The notes under the pieces: generated by a model
Told to the model about the DNA's origin: nothing
Databases searched by the model: none
The model's input: the letters and a program-made list of their open reading frames with translations, nothing else
Shown: in pieces, positions 47,961-59,436 of the stretch
Position numbering within the stretch: the stretch's first letter is position 1
Layout of the letters: each line of letters starts with the position of its first letter
Program-made: the position numbers and the translations under genes
DNA from: Selenia dentaria
Taxonomy: Eukaryota; Arthropoda; Insecta; Lepidoptera; Geometridae
Assembly: GCA_917880725.1 (NCBI GenBank)
Contig: OU862875.1
Span: 31,631,374-31,695,373 of the forward strand
Direction of reading: 5' to 3'
DNA length: 64,000 nucleotides

Positions 47961-50472
47961 ATGAGTATTGACATTGGAGGTAAGATAATAGTAGTAATTA
48001 GCTCTTTCTATGATAATCTTGGTACATAATTTAATGAGATATTATTAACTAAAGTATAAATAATTCTAGGTATGAGGATAAAATACAAAGATAAGGACGA
48101 AACATTTTTGGAGAAACACTTGGTATCCAAGGAACCTTTTGGTCAGTTCAAATCTTGGTTTGAAGAAGCATGTTCTAAAAATGAAATATTAGAACCAAAT
48201 GCTATGTGTTTAGCCACTGTATCTAAGTAAGTTTCTATTTTAATCGTTCCTATACCGTGATAATTAAAACAATAGATTTATGAATGAAACAGGCATATAT
48301 ACGTCTCTGGGATGTAAAGGGTTAATAGCCAATTTTGAGTAATGTAATGATTACGATTCTGTCCTTACATGGTCTGAAGTTTCTTACTACTAGGTACCTA
48401 ATGGTGCTATTTAATTTTGAAAATGGTTACATTTTATGTAGAGACACAGAAGACATCTAAAGTAGGTAGGTACATACCTATATCTACATAAATTTATAAT
48501 TAGCATATATGTACCTACCTTCAAATGTATCTTTGTTTCTGTAATTGTAACTAAAGAGATTTTATTTTGAATATGTAGGAATGTCATATTTATTAAATAC
48601 TAGTGACTGCCTGCAACATCATTCGTGTAGTAGGCAGGGCCTTCGGCTTCGTCAGAACCCCCCATCTTTTCTTGTTGGAACCTTCTTCTGACAATAATTA
48701 ACACAACAAAAAAATAATTAGCGAGATTGTTCCATCCATTTTCAAGTTATGGCGTGCCCAGGAGAAATAGGGTTTCATTTTTGTATATATATATATATAT
48801 ATAAAGATCCTTAAGCTTGCTTATTTCAGGGATGGTTTTCCATCGGCAAGATTTGTTCTGCTCAAGGGTTATGGAAAAGATGGTTTTAAATTTTTTACTA
48901 ACTATGGAAGTCGGAAAGCTGCAGAGATGGTGAGTATTCAATTATTTTTTATTTACTTTTACCTATATTTTATATTCATATGTTTAAATAATATATGTAA
49001 TATATTAATCTTGTGTACTTTTATAGTAAATATTTTAATTTACAGTGTTAAGTGTTTACATTATTGAAATTTCTTTATGAATACTAAAGTTGATTTGGTT
49101 TTATTTTTGTCATGCCTTTATAATACCTAAGTGATAGGCAGAGCACCAGAGGTGTATTATTGTAATATAATATTGTATTGGGTAGGTGATGCAGAATGGA
49201 TAAATAAATTATTACTTTTCAATACTTTCAATAATACTTTGAAGTACATTCCAAATTGTAGATTTTTATGGTTAAGTTTTCTTGGTGTTATTTATTTTAG
49301 AGGTACTATGTTTACTTCATTATTTAGAAAATTTCAGATAGCTGAGGAGAAAAGTATATATATACATATATATATAGGATAATATATTATATAATACTAT
49401 ATCAATTACGATAATAAGTTTTATCAGTCAAAATAAGTCAACCCTCACCTGTAAAAAATTGGGTCACTAACAGTAACTCACCAAATAGTAATTTTTGAAA
49501 TTACTTAACACTATTATAAACAAATTATATTACATACTTACTATTACAGCAAAATGGTGTGCTAAAAGGATGATACTGATTTTGCTGTAATATTATCCCA
49601 GCATAATATTTAATAAATATGTTTTATTACCCTAACAAATATAACATAATGAATAAGTTGCTTAGCTGCATAACAAGGTTTGTGCTCTACATTATGTTTA
49701 TTGAAATAAGGTATAAAATATACAAGGATAGGTTATTGAGATATACAAAATTTTTCTGGGATGACATTTTGTAATTTTCTTGTATCTCTAACAACAGCTC
49801 AATGTAGTAGTTTGAAAAATTACCACAATAGGCACTTATAAATCCTAAGTGTTCATTGAACAACTGTTGTTGCGGTTGTTTACTTGTGCAAACATGTTGA
49901 GGCTAACCTCGATAAATTTTTTTCTGAAAATGTTTGTATTATAAATTTTACAATGTTTATTTTTTAGGATGGAAATCCAAATGTAGCTGCAACTTTCTAC
50001 TGGGAAGCTTTAAATAGATCAATACGAATTGAAGGTCATGTTGAAAAACTATCTGAAGAAGAGTCAACAACATATTTCCATTCTCGGCCTGTTCCAAGTC
50101 AAATAGCTGCATGTACCAGCTTTCAAAGCACACCTATTGAATCAAGAGATGTGTTGTGCAAGCGAGAGAGTGCACTGGAAGCTGAATACATGATTCCAGG
50201 CAAGGAAGTGCCCAAGCCTACTTTTTGGTTAGTAAATTGTTGAAAAATGTAATTGATTAGTAAAAGTATATATTACATGTGTAGATAATGTTGAACCTTT
50301 TTTCAGGGGAGGATACATTATTTGCCCCAAAGCAGTAGAATTCTGGCAAGGTCAGCGAGATCGGTTGCATGATAGGATAAAATTCAGAAAACTTAAGGAG
50401 GGTGAAATTGTGGATGGAAAGCTTTTGCATTTGGGTGAAGATGGTTGGGTTTATGAAAGACTTTCTCCATGA
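47961..50472 (+). CDS. PNPO: Pyridoxamine-5'-phosphate oxidase (five exons)
   Basis: This FMN-dependent cytosolic enzyme oxidises pyridoxine or pyridoxamine 5'-phosphate to pyridoxal 5'-phosphate in vitamin B6 salvage. Exons are 47961-47979, 48070-48226, 48830-48929, 49968-50227 and 50307-50472, giving 702 nt and 233 residues with GT-AG introns in consistent phase. Visible blocks: the N-terminal DKDETFLEKHL and PFGQFKSWFEEA; the FMN-binding PSARFVLLKGYGKDGFKFFT and NYGSRKAAEM; TFYWEALNRSIRIEGHVEKL; FHSRPVPSQIAA; and the C-terminal QGQRDRLHDR...WVYERLSP. Length and order match eukaryotic PNPO with a short N-terminus. A TTAA mini-element and a degraded dispersed repeat sit in intron 2. A possible 5' UTR splice acceptor (TTTGTACAG) lies just upstream of the ATG. 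Confidence 0.95.
48240..48325. mobile_element. TTAA-flanked mini-element, copy 2 (inverted, 86 bp)
   Basis: Reverse complement of 3123-3209 with few differences, again with TTAA at both ends. It lies in PNPO intron 2, starting 13 bp after the splice donor. Confidence 0.72.
48600..48782. repeat. Dispersed repeat in PNPO intron 2, related to 51847-52025
   Basis: Shares GTAGTAGGC, GGCCTTC, CCATCTTTTCTT, a GCGAGATTG/TGAGATTG block, TTCAAGTTAT/CCCAAGTTATACCGTG and CAGGAGAAATA in the same order with the METTL18 intron copy. Followed by a (TA)n run. Likely a degraded LINE or SINE tail. Confidence 0.6.
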
Positions 50473-50568
50473 TGTTTTATAAATAGTTTATAAAATAGGT
50501 ACTAAGTGCCACACTATTGTCTTCCAGTACTTTTTTAACTATGTAAGTAATATAAGTAGTAGAAATTG

Positions 50569-50614
50569 AATAAAATTAAGAATAAATATGTATATATTAT
50601 AATATATTTTATTT
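50569..50614. promoter_or_regulatory. Facing poly(A) signals of PNPO and METTL18
   Basis: On the plus strand AATAAA occurs at 50569-50574 and again near 50581, about 100 bp after the PNPO stop. On the minus strand AATAAA at 50613-50608 overlaps the last base of the METTL18 stop codon. The two 3' ends must therefore lie within tens of bases of each other and probably overlap. No other signal is as well placed for METTL18. Confidence 0.65.
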
Positions 50615-52483
50615 AGATGATAGGTACCATTCTAGTTAATTTCAAAATTTCTCTTTGAATTCCACCTGTACTTTTCCAACATAATTCAATATTAAACAGT
50701 CCATTGATTTTGACCAGTTCCTCAAATTGTCTTGTACCACCACCTACTCCAAAATAATATGTTTTTGCAGCAACATAAACAACACCATCTTTACTCAGTC
50801 TATCAAAGAAAACATTTAGGAGTTTTTCATAATTTCTTTCATTGTAAATTGTTTCTGATGTGACAATTATGTCAAAGTGTTCAATACATCTCTTGTTAAA
50901 TGATGCCCAATCACCAGAATAAAACTTGCATCTTTTTATTTCTCTTTCTCTTTCCTCTTCTTCAATATTTAGTAAAACATTTGGTATTGTGGCATATTCT
51001 ATCACTTCTTTATTCTGTAAAATGAAAGAGTTTATAAAAGTTATGTTACTAGGAAAAAACATAGTTATCTTAATCCTTCCTATACTGTGATAATTAAAAC
51101 AAAAGATTTATGCATTGGTTAATGTCACAATGTAGGGGATAAAAATATTTAAAGGTACTTACATAATCTTGAAATGTCACATAAGCTTTATTTATGAAAG
51201 CGTAAACTCCCAGTATACCTGCACCACATCCTAAATCTAATATATGTTTACTTTCAAAGCTTATTTGAGACTTGTTTTCTTCGAAATAAGCAATTAGGTC
51301 ACTTGTACATTCCCAAATTTTCAATCCTCCTGAAATAAAGTCTACATATACCTACCACAAAAAAAATGTCCAAAAATATTTATAAATAATTATCACTTTG
51401 TGATTATTTGTTATTGATTGATGTGTTTAATACAAACCTTCATATTTTCCAACTACTAAATCACTATGTTCTTTTTCTGCTAGTCTTACAATGTTTCTAT
51501 AATCACTTTCCTGTATTTTAGAAGCAGTTTCACTGTTCAGAACATGACCAATCTCCACATCACCAGAGGTAAACATTTTTGCATGGTTCGCAAAAAGGTC
51601 AAGCTCTCTTATTTGATTGGTTGGTGATATTTCCAAACTCTCGTGCCATTGAATATCTTCAGTAACATTTGATGGTATATCTGACGAGAAACAGTGATCA
51701 TGCAATTAATATTTATTATTAATTGCATCATTTTTATTATTAATAAAAATACAAATTTGTACCTAAGTACCTATCCTAGGTATTGCATTATAGGTAAGTA
51801 GGTACTTACATATTTTAGTGTACCTACTTACCTATTTTATTTTGTACTAGCGAATGTCCGCGACTTCGCGTAGTAGGCTCGGCCTTCTTTGGCCCATCTT
51901 TTCTTATTTTTTCTAAGAACCTACAAAGTATTAGAACACATTTAAAAAAAAGATGAATGAGATTGGTGGGTAAATCCGTTCCCAAGTTATACCGTGACCA
52001 GGAGAAATAAGAGTTCATTTCTGTAAATTAGATTCTAACTGAATTGCTTACATCAAGTTATGTCTGTAAATAGTTTCTGTTTTTGAGTGGCCACAAAGAC
52101 AAGGTTAAGGTTTGGTTAAGTATATCAAATCAAATCATGTTTATTTCAGGATATAGGTATACAATATGTAGCATAAAAGTTAAAATTGCGTAGCTATACC
52201 TAAGTTTTACTTAGGTAATTTATCCTTATTTTTAAGCTGAGTTATGAGCACTAGCTCCCACACTAGGATACCCTGTGTTGTGGGAGGCTAGTCTCTTCCC
52301 GAGGTTAGTTCAGTTAGTTTTATTCGTAACAGTAAAATTAGGAACCACATTGGGTACACAAACCTGATGACAGACAATACAATATTTCAATAATTATGAG
52401 ATAAAATTATATAGAATGGGGTAAGCACCTTTCGCAAGTTCTACATCCTCTTCTCCAGAAAAGTTAAATTTAAATGTAGTCAT
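50613..52483 (-). CDS. METTL18: METTL18-like histidine protein methyltransferase (four exons)
   Basis: An S-adenosylmethionine-dependent enzyme; in yeast (Hpm1) and mammals the family methylates a histidine of ribosomal protein uL3 (RPL3). Minus-strand exons are 52429-52483, 51438-51680, 51163-51329 and 51014-50613, giving 867 nt and 288 residues in consistent phase. Exon 3 begins LKIWECTSDLIAYFEEN and holds SAM motif I (HILDLGCGAGILGVYAF). Exon 4 has GDWASFNKRCIEHFDIIVTS with SETIYNERNY, then VVYVAAKTYYFGVGGGTRQF, a signature of METTL18/Hpm1. The start ATG at 52483 opens MTTFKFNFSGEEDVELAK. It is convergent with PNPO. Intron 1 contains a dispersed repeat and intron 3 a TTAA mini-element. Confidence 0.94.
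51070..51122. mobile_element. TTAA-flanked mini-element, shortened copy 3 (53 bp)
   Basis: TTAATCCTTCCTATACTGTG onward matches the 48240 copy for about 45 bp, then jumps to GGTTAA, so the far half is deleted. It lies in METTL18 intron 3. Confidence 0.6.
51847..52025. repeat. Dispersed repeat in METTL18 intron 1, related to 48600-48782
   Basis: Begins ACTAGCGAATGTCCGCGACT, a common lepidopteran repeat edge, and is colinear with the PNPO intron 2 copy. Confidence 0.6.
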
Positions 52484-52867
52484 ATTGAAATTAGAAAAAT
52501 AACTCTTTGTTATTACGCATCAATGACATAAAAGTGCATCGAATTCTAACAAAACGCGATTTACATTTACGAGAATTTCGTTCATGACGTTCATGTCAAA
52601 TAAAATCCACAGAACAAACAATATTACCGGGGCGGGGGGAACAATTAGCGGTGAGTTGTAGGTATTTACTAGAACAGATCAAAGGAACAGGTATTTTATG
52701 AGACTAGATGGCACCTATTCTAATCTTCACGATACTAGTCTTCCTTCACAATATGCATTCATTCAGTACATCACCTGTACTATCTCTCTCTCTCTCATAC
52801 GCTAAAGCCGAAGCTGAAGTCCGGTTGAAGTGAGAGGATGCAATACATACATACATCGTCTTGTTAC
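52484..52867. other. 5' flank of METTL18
   Basis: The gap between the METTL18 start and the DNA transposon holds a CT-rich run (about 52781-52796). No TATA box or initiator could be assigned with confidence. Confidence 0.4.
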
Positions 52868-53784
52868 ATGTCGTCGGCTTAATAATCAAAGTTCGTAACT
52901 CCATCAGGGTAAATTTTACAGGAGCAAGTAAAAACTGATTATTATTAATATTTTTTGTTAGAAAAGTTATTAATGTTATGATGAAAATGTATCTAAAATT
53001 GTCTAAGAAATCTATTTTTACGATTATTTTTTAAATAAAATTAATTTATTAAGGGGAAAATGGATTTACGAACTTTTCTATGTAACTATTTTGAGCGCTA
53101 CGTAGTGAAAATGGAGTTAAGTTTTATTATGTTAAATAAAATTGCAGTTCTTTGTAGAAAGAAATATCATTACCTACCTATCTATTACCTTATTTGGGCA
53201 AATAAAACAAGATAACATTATTGCAAAAATAATAACATTATTTATTAGGAATCTACTTACATTATTCAAACTTACAGTTATTTTTTAAAAACTTATAGTT
53301 GTTAGGTAAGTAGGAATGTACTTAAAACAATAGAAACCTTGTCAAATTAAAAAAATAACAACTTATTGTGAGACACTTTTCAAATAAAATTCTTAGAAAA
53401 ATATAAACCATTCACAAAAAACTAAAACGAATTGTTAAATTTGTTTTACTACTTAACTACCTACAAGTACTACTAGGAACATTCAAATCAACAGTCTTTA
53501 TAAAACAATTATCAAAACTTATTGTACTAGCAATTAGGCAATTATTTATTTAAGGCACTATAGTCAGTCTGAAACTTTGCTTTTCATAATTCTTAGCATA
53601 AAAATTGAGATCACTCTAAACTTCTAAAATTTACTTATTAATATTAGTACTGGTAACAGTGGTAACTATGACTAAATAAACTTTATAAGAAGGTAACTCG
53701 TTGCATGTATACTCGTAACGTATTAAAATTTGAGTCAAAATTAACAAAAAAAATACTTCTAAAAAATAGGAGTGTGCAGACATT

Positions 53785-55978
53785 TTAAAAGTGAGGTAAT
53801 TCATCATAATATTTATGATAATCTTTCTCCATACTACTCTTCAGTGCCTGCAGATCCATGTATTTATCCTTTTTAATTTTCAACCTTGATGAGTAGAGCT
53901 GAGGTATGTCATCCCATGGAATAAAGGATATTTTCTTCATTCTAACGGGAAACTCTTCCCAGACTGTGCTTGAATGTCTCAGTTTGTACACAATCTTTCC
54001 CTTGGGGTGCATACTTTAGAGCCCTCAGATTAGTCACTGTAGGATCACCTACCTTTTTACCAGGTCTAATTGACTTGTAGAAAGATAATGCATGTTCAAT
54101 GTCCTTAAAGAAGTCATGATAAAGATATTCGACCACATAGGGTTGTTTCTTGCAGGCAATTTTCGCCAGATACGCAATAATCTGCGGGGACGTTAATCTT
54201 TCTGTGTCTTATTGCCCTTTCTATAACGGAGTGCATGCTATCGCATTCCATCTGCGTGTGTCCTTTTTCAAGATACTTCTGAATCACGACTATCTTGTTC
54301 TGCATGCTGAAATTCAATAAGGCATTAGCCAATACAGAATTTCTGTTTTGGTATGTACATCCGTCACTGTATAGAATCAATTCTTGGCCATCACGTAAGG
54401 GGTGTTCGGTCGTAAACTTTTGAAGTGCTGTAACAATTGTAGTAGAAAATTCATTGCTTGTAAGTTTTCCTTCACTTTCGTTCCACATGTAGCAATAGCC
54501 TTTGTTCCTTTTAACGTCATACATGGTGAAATTGTGTACTATCAGTTTTGTTCTATAGTAAAGAGCGGACACATTTGACCGTGGGCACAAAAGTACCGAT
54601 TGCAAATCCATAGTGAGCACTTCATTGTTTGAAGCAGTATCTTTCTCCAGTTCTTTTCGTGCCTCCTTCTTCTTTTCATCGTGTATCCTAAAATCAGATT
54701 CCGTAACATTTCCAGTTTTGAATGATTCGCAGGTCTTACACAAGTCCTTTTTTGGTCGAAACAGTGACAAGTTAAGCTCATCAAATACCTTATGTAAACT
54801 TGCAATGCTCAAAGGCTTGGATTTTTCCAGTTTACAGAAATCTTCTTTGTATGCCTTATACAGCTGCGATTTTTATGTCCAAAGAGGCTCCAAATACAAT
54901 TTAGACGAGTCTTTTCGGCAATAGTGAGATTCTAGTTTTGGTAGGGAATCAAAAAACTTTCTTAATTGTTCTTTTGGTTCAGATTTAAGACTATTCTTTG
55001 GTATTGGTATATTTGCAGGCGTAGCGCCGCGAATTATCCATTTTTTGATTGCCCATTCTCCAAGACACAGACTGTTTAAGAACATTTTTCTGCACACACG
55101 ATATCTATTTCCTTCACTATCTGAGAGGTATAATTCCACCGATTTTTTTGTGTTTGTGTTTACAAATGGACAACATTTTGATATAAACTTTCTTTTCTTT
55201 CCAACTCATATTCCAGAATTTTTCGAATCCTCTTTGTCGGTCTTCCTCTGATATTTTGTCACATTGTAGCTTTGTGTTACCTTTTAGACTAAGTTTACAG
55301 TTGCACCTTTCCTTCATTTTTCTTTTGGTCTTAGGCTCAATAAATATCCATTTATTGTTTATATTTTTCTTCCCTAGATAAACTTCGCCTTTTTCTCTTT
55401 GTTTCTGGTTTTTATTCACGCGCCAATCTTCTGGTTGACTCTTTTTTGCCTTTTCTTTGAGGGTAAATCTTAAACAATATTGTCTTCATGATTAGTTTCA
55501 TAGTCCTGTACTACAATATTATGTTCGCTTGATACAAATGATGGTCTGATGTTATGTGGCTGTTCAATGATGTTAATTTTAATTTCATCCTCAAATGTGT
55601 GGAAAATTGGCTCGTTTATTAATGCCTCTTGTGGATCGTTAATGATATTTGGTTGCAAGCTAAAGTCAGCTATTTCGCTTGTTGGAGTTATTAGGACAGA
55701 GTCCGCCAAAATCGATACGCTACTTGTAGATAATTTTCGGAGAGATCCATCGTTGGATATAATAATATTCGCCGGAGTACCACTAATACTATTACTTGTG
55801 TTTTCGTCGTCCTCAAGTACTAGTGAAGAATCATCCAGAAATCAAGACTGGTTCTTACATAATACAGGATTATGTAAGAACCAGTCTTGATTTCTGGATG
55901 ATTCTGCGTCGTGAACTTTCCTGTTTCGCCATAATCAACATTTTGAAGTATTCTTAGTGCACGAGGATTTTTAAACAT
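53785..55978 (-). pseudogene. DDE-type transposase of the 3.65-kb transposon, multiply broken
   Basis: The start is probably MFKNPRALRILQNVDYGETG at 55978, after a 5' UTR intron (acceptor TTTATTTCAG near 56003, donor GTAAGTGAATCC near 56271). Next come an acidic region (LVLEDDENTSN), a Cys-containing segment (CNCKLSLKG, RQRGFEKFWNMSWKEKKVYI, VCRKMFLNSLCLGEWAIKKW) and the catalytic part: VLTMDLQSVLL, LILYSDGCTYQNRN, LEKGHTQMECDSMHSVIERA. The tail is VGDPTVTNLRALKYAPQGK...YYDELPHF with a stop at 53785. Asp in MDLQ, Asp in SDGC and Glu in MECD are candidate catalytic residues. Lesions: a hairpin at 55827-55905, a stop at about 55470, a frameshift near 55130, a stop near 54873, shifts near 54130-54160 and 53990. 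The protein family is one I recall from aphid and Hydra repeats. Confidence 0.72.
55827..55905. repeat. Perfect palindrome within the transposase gene, 37-nt arms, 5-nt spacer
   Basis: 55827-55863 and 55869-55905 are exact reverse complements around ACAGG (outer sequence AGAATCATCCAGAAATCAAG). It interrupts the reading frame of the transposase N-terminal region. Confidence 0.94.
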
Positions 55979-56528
55979 GTTGAACAAATAAAGGAAGTTG
56001 TCTGAAATAAAAATCAAAAACGCTATTAGAAATTAAATGCCTAGTAACGCACATAATGTAAAATAAAACCTCGTAACTCCATAGACGTTGAGCGTAACAT
56101 AGGTAATGAACACAAAATAAAACGTCCTAACTCCACCAAAATAATTTGAGTCTTATTAATCAAATTTTCGTGGATGTTTCCAGTTAAATCAAACGTAAAT
56201 AACGTTTTTAATCATCAATACAATTAACTACATTAGTAATAATACAATAATCAAGGATTCACTTACTTTTTTAGCAAAAAGTGCGCGCGTCCTCCTCCTA
56301 CCGTTGCCAAAGCCGCACTGTCTAAGGAGATACGTACTTTGCGCGGCGAAAAATGGCGGCGTGGACATAGGTAGTTTTATTATTAGTCAATAGAGCAATT
56401 TCTGTTTTTTGTTGGGAAATAAGACTTATTCCATTCGATAGCTTACAACTTTTCACACTAGATGGCATCAACAGTCTATTTTCATGTTTTTGTGGAGTTA
56501 CGAACTTTGATTATTAAGCCGACGATGT

Positions 56529-57345
56529 AGAATTGAGTATCAGACTAGTACCTATTCTTGTGAAAGTAAAAAGTAATTGTATACTTAGTACAGTTTGTAC
56601 AGTGCTTGTTATATTTCTCTCTGTAGGTATGAGAACAAACTTTTCTTTTATTTATATGATTACATTTTTATAATAGTAGATTTAGTGAATTCAAATCTCT
56701 TAAATACGCTATCTTCCAAAGCCTTAGCCTTTAATGAATTGAAATTATAATATGTTGACAGTCCTAATCCTGTAAAAGTATGAAGGGAAGATATCAGTTG
56801 AACATATAGCAAATAATAGTAGTAATCAATATAAGTAGTAGGTACCTATACTCTATTTGTTCTAGTCTACTATTTTATAATTCAAAAATCTCATGAATCG
56901 AATCGAAGTATCGAGTCATTCTTTAAAGTATTATGTGAAGACTAATACGATACTAGGTAAGACTATGTGGAACAGGTATTTGGATCACGTATTTGCATGG
57001 ACTAGGAACAGGTGCACCTAGTCTCGAATTTACCTAGTACAACCCATCTCTAGGAACAATATTGATCAAATCAAATCACAATTTGCAAGCGTCATCTATA
57101 CAATAACATAGATAAATCAGATTTACTTAAACCTTAATATGACCATACACTCAAGGTGCGTTCTGGTAAGCGTCGTCAACGCTTACAACTGCGCGAAAAA
57201 AAAGGCGGGAACCGTGAAAACATTAAGGCGCGCTTTTTGAATTAAAATTTTTAAAATTGTTTATTGCTATAAATACTGTATATATTTCGACTGCCAATTG
57301 TATATAAACGAATTGTCTTAGTGAAATTGTAAGCGAAGATACGGG
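56529..57345. other. Intergenic DNA and possible LINE 5' UTR
   Basis: No gene to about 57160. From there to 57345, sequence such as AAGCGTCGTCAACGCTTACA may be the 5' UTR of the LINE whose ORF1 starts at 57346. Confidence 0.4.
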
Positions 57346-57910
57346 ATGGGGAAAAAGAAATGGAGGAGGAAGGATGATCCGGGGGAGGCGCCCGCTGACC
57401 AGCCATTGCCCTCGCCCTCCGTTTCTTCCGATTCAGACTCTGTAAAATCTATGGATACGGCAATAGAGTCAAGAAAAATATCAAGGAAATCGGATAAGTA
57501 TGATATTTATAAGGTCCCAAGGTATGTACGCAAATATCCAGAGGACTCAAAAAAGACTGAATTTATTGTTTTCTTAACTCACTCAGAAGAAAATACCATC
57601 TTTACTGATATAGATCGTATGGCTCTCTCCAAGCGATCGAGGGACCATGGAGTCTCGGGTGTTATGCATCTAAAATCAATAAATAAATACAAAGTTGGAA
57701 TCACCTTTGATCTACCTAATAATGCCAACATGTTTCTACAAAACAAGTAACTTTTAGACCAACTATACTTGAAGGCCTACAATACTTGAAATACCAGCAG
57801 GCGACACTGAAGTGACTGGGGTCCTTACATCAGGTCATATTCTCATTAATAGGCAGTTCCAAAAATGTCATTCTAAGTATTTGCGGAACCGCACTATTTT
57901 TTGAATTAAG
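57346..57910 (+). pseudogene. LINE ORF1 N-terminal fragment
   Basis: ATG at 57346: MGKKKWRRKDDPGEAPADQP, a Ser-rich linker, then KYPEDSKKTEFIVFLTHSEE, MALSKRSRDHGVSGVMHLKS and INKYKVGITFDLPNNANMFL, a conserved ORF1 (gag-like) region of lepidopteran Jockey-group LINEs. The frame stops after 134 codons. The homologous sequence continues in another frame (PAGDTEVTGVLTSG) to about 57910 and then ends. No RT follows, so it is an isolated remnant. Confidence 0.72.
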
Positions 57911-57998
57911 CAGTCGGTATATGTAAAATGAATTTATGGCTATATTAGCTCTTTTTATATGAGTAGGGGTCGTTATTATGAACTAATATCCTACTTAC

Positions 57999-58117
57999 CG
58001 TACTTTGTCCAGCGGATATCTGGCCATAAAACAATGTTTAGTACCATATTTCCTTTCTGATTTAAAACCACATATTTCACATTTTCTGTATTTAATATCT
58101 TTTCTAATTACACTTCC
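57999..58117 (-). pseudogene. Possible exon fragment with a Cys/His zinc-binding pattern
   Basis: A 39-codon frame reads RKCEICGFKSERKYGTKHCF, then MARYPLDKVR, directly followed by a good splice donor (GTAAGT). C-x2-C followed by H-C and the F/Y-P-L-D block is reminiscent of the front half of a THAP-type C2CH finger. There is no start codon and no partner exon was found, so it is probably a relic of a transposon gene or an orphan exon. Confidence 0.35.
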
Positions 58118-58670
58118 TTATAGTTTTTAGCTACCTAGTACCTAATAACATAAAACAACTTAACAATATATATATATGCACTACATTATAAAAACAACTC
58201 GTAAACAAAGATTTTTAATGACAATAAGAGAAAGAAAGATAAATATTGCGTGAGTGAGAGAGATATATTCCTCATTAAAGTTCTGCCCCGTTTCATACAT
58301 CGTTTTCACGCTATGTAGTTGCGACAGACTGATAGTGCGATTGATTATATCTCGAGACACGGCTAGGCACAAACGTCGTTTGTCTGATTTCAAAAATCGT
58401 ATTTGTTTTCAACGTTTAACAAAGGTTTAAGTTCCGCTTTTTGTTAAGGCAGTAAAATTTCGCGGTATCATTTGGGTTTCGAAGTAGTTTCCGTCATTAC
58501 TACAAATACGAAATGACCGCACGTTCCTCTAACGCATCAGAACGAAATCATTTACTTGTTAGAAGTAGGTCTTGACAACTTGAGGCTTCGGATACATTAA
58601 CAACACACCGAAACCACGTGACATGACGTGGATACGAGTACAAGTAGTACAAGTGCAATATAAAAAATTG
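58118..58670. other. Intergenic DNA, nothing recognised
   Basis: Short frames only, no paired terminal repeats. Confidence 0.45.
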
Positions 58671-58880
58671 TATACTGACTTCCATTGTATTCAGTTATTG
58701 GAGTGTAACTCAAAACCAAACCTACTAAACCGAATTTGATGAAATTTAAATGGGACCACACGAAAAGCACCAGCTTTCAAAAAATAATTTTGAGAGTTGA
58801 TTTTCCCAATCGAAAGTTATGAGGTAACAAAGATAAAAAAAATACAGTCGAATTGAGTACCTTTTTGAGTCCTTTTTGAA
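58671..58880. mobile_element. MITE, copy 2 of the 9545 family
   Basis: TATACTGACTTCCATTGTAT at the left, then TCAGTTATTGGAGTGTAACT, AAATTTAAATGGGACCACAC, GCACCAGCTTTCA and CGAAAGTTATGAGGTAACAA in the same order as 9545-9753. The right terminal repeat is degraded. Confidence 0.7.
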
Positions 58881-59436
58881 AATACATGATAGTTGATCAT
58901 CCGGGTACCGATTAGCTTCGTGTTCTACTCATAGACGTCGAGACAGTTTATACGGATACCTCACTCGCGTACGTTTCTAAAAGCTCCATCGCAATGGCTC
59001 TAATAACCACTGATAGCTTCACAGTAGGCTGATTAGTAAAACTTGCGGTAAATTGATCGAGCTATAACTACGTTTAGCATATGGAGGTCACACTCCATAG
59101 CTTTCTGTGGCTACAGGTAACCGGCGTACAAGGTGAGTCTTTGACGATTCTAACAACTAGAAGATTCCAATCTTTATCTGATATAATGCAAAGTAAAAGG
59201 CGTTGATCACTAATTTATAATCGTTTCTGCTCCCTACCCTCGGAAAAGAAAGCTGTGTCGGAATTACGTCGTGTCTTATTTTATCGATAAATAATTGTTT
59301 AAACTTGATAATTGTGAGTAAGTGTAAATTGTAAGTGTTAAAAGTGATAAAACCATAAAAAATCGTGTACTAAACATAACTTGTGATAAAACTTGTGTTT
59401 GTGAAGTGATATTTCAAAGCAAAAACTGACGTGCCG
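58881..59436. other. Intergenic DNA, nothing recognised
   Basis: No gene or element resolved. Base composition rises toward the LINE fragment that follows. Confidence 0.45.

Larger units (their letters stand above)
52872..56524 (-). mobile_element. 3.65-kb DNA transposon with perfect 32-bp terminal inverted repeats
   Basis: 52872-52903 (CGTCGGCTTAATAATCAAAG then TTCGTAACTCCA) is an exact reverse complement of 56493-56524. The 4-bp repeat ATGT flanks both ends (52868-52871 and 56525-56528). Further CGTAACTCCA-like motifs occur inside at 56072 and 56123, plausible subterminal binding sites. The minus-strand gene inside encodes a DDE-type protein. A 4-bp target duplication with such a transposase is compatible with the Sola superfamily, but that name is inference. 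The ends are perfect while the gene is badly broken. Confidence 0.85.

Noticed and set aside
49131..49382. 83-codon plus-strand frame inside PNPO intron 3
   Set aside because: Lies fully within a well-supported intron; AT-rich, no domain.
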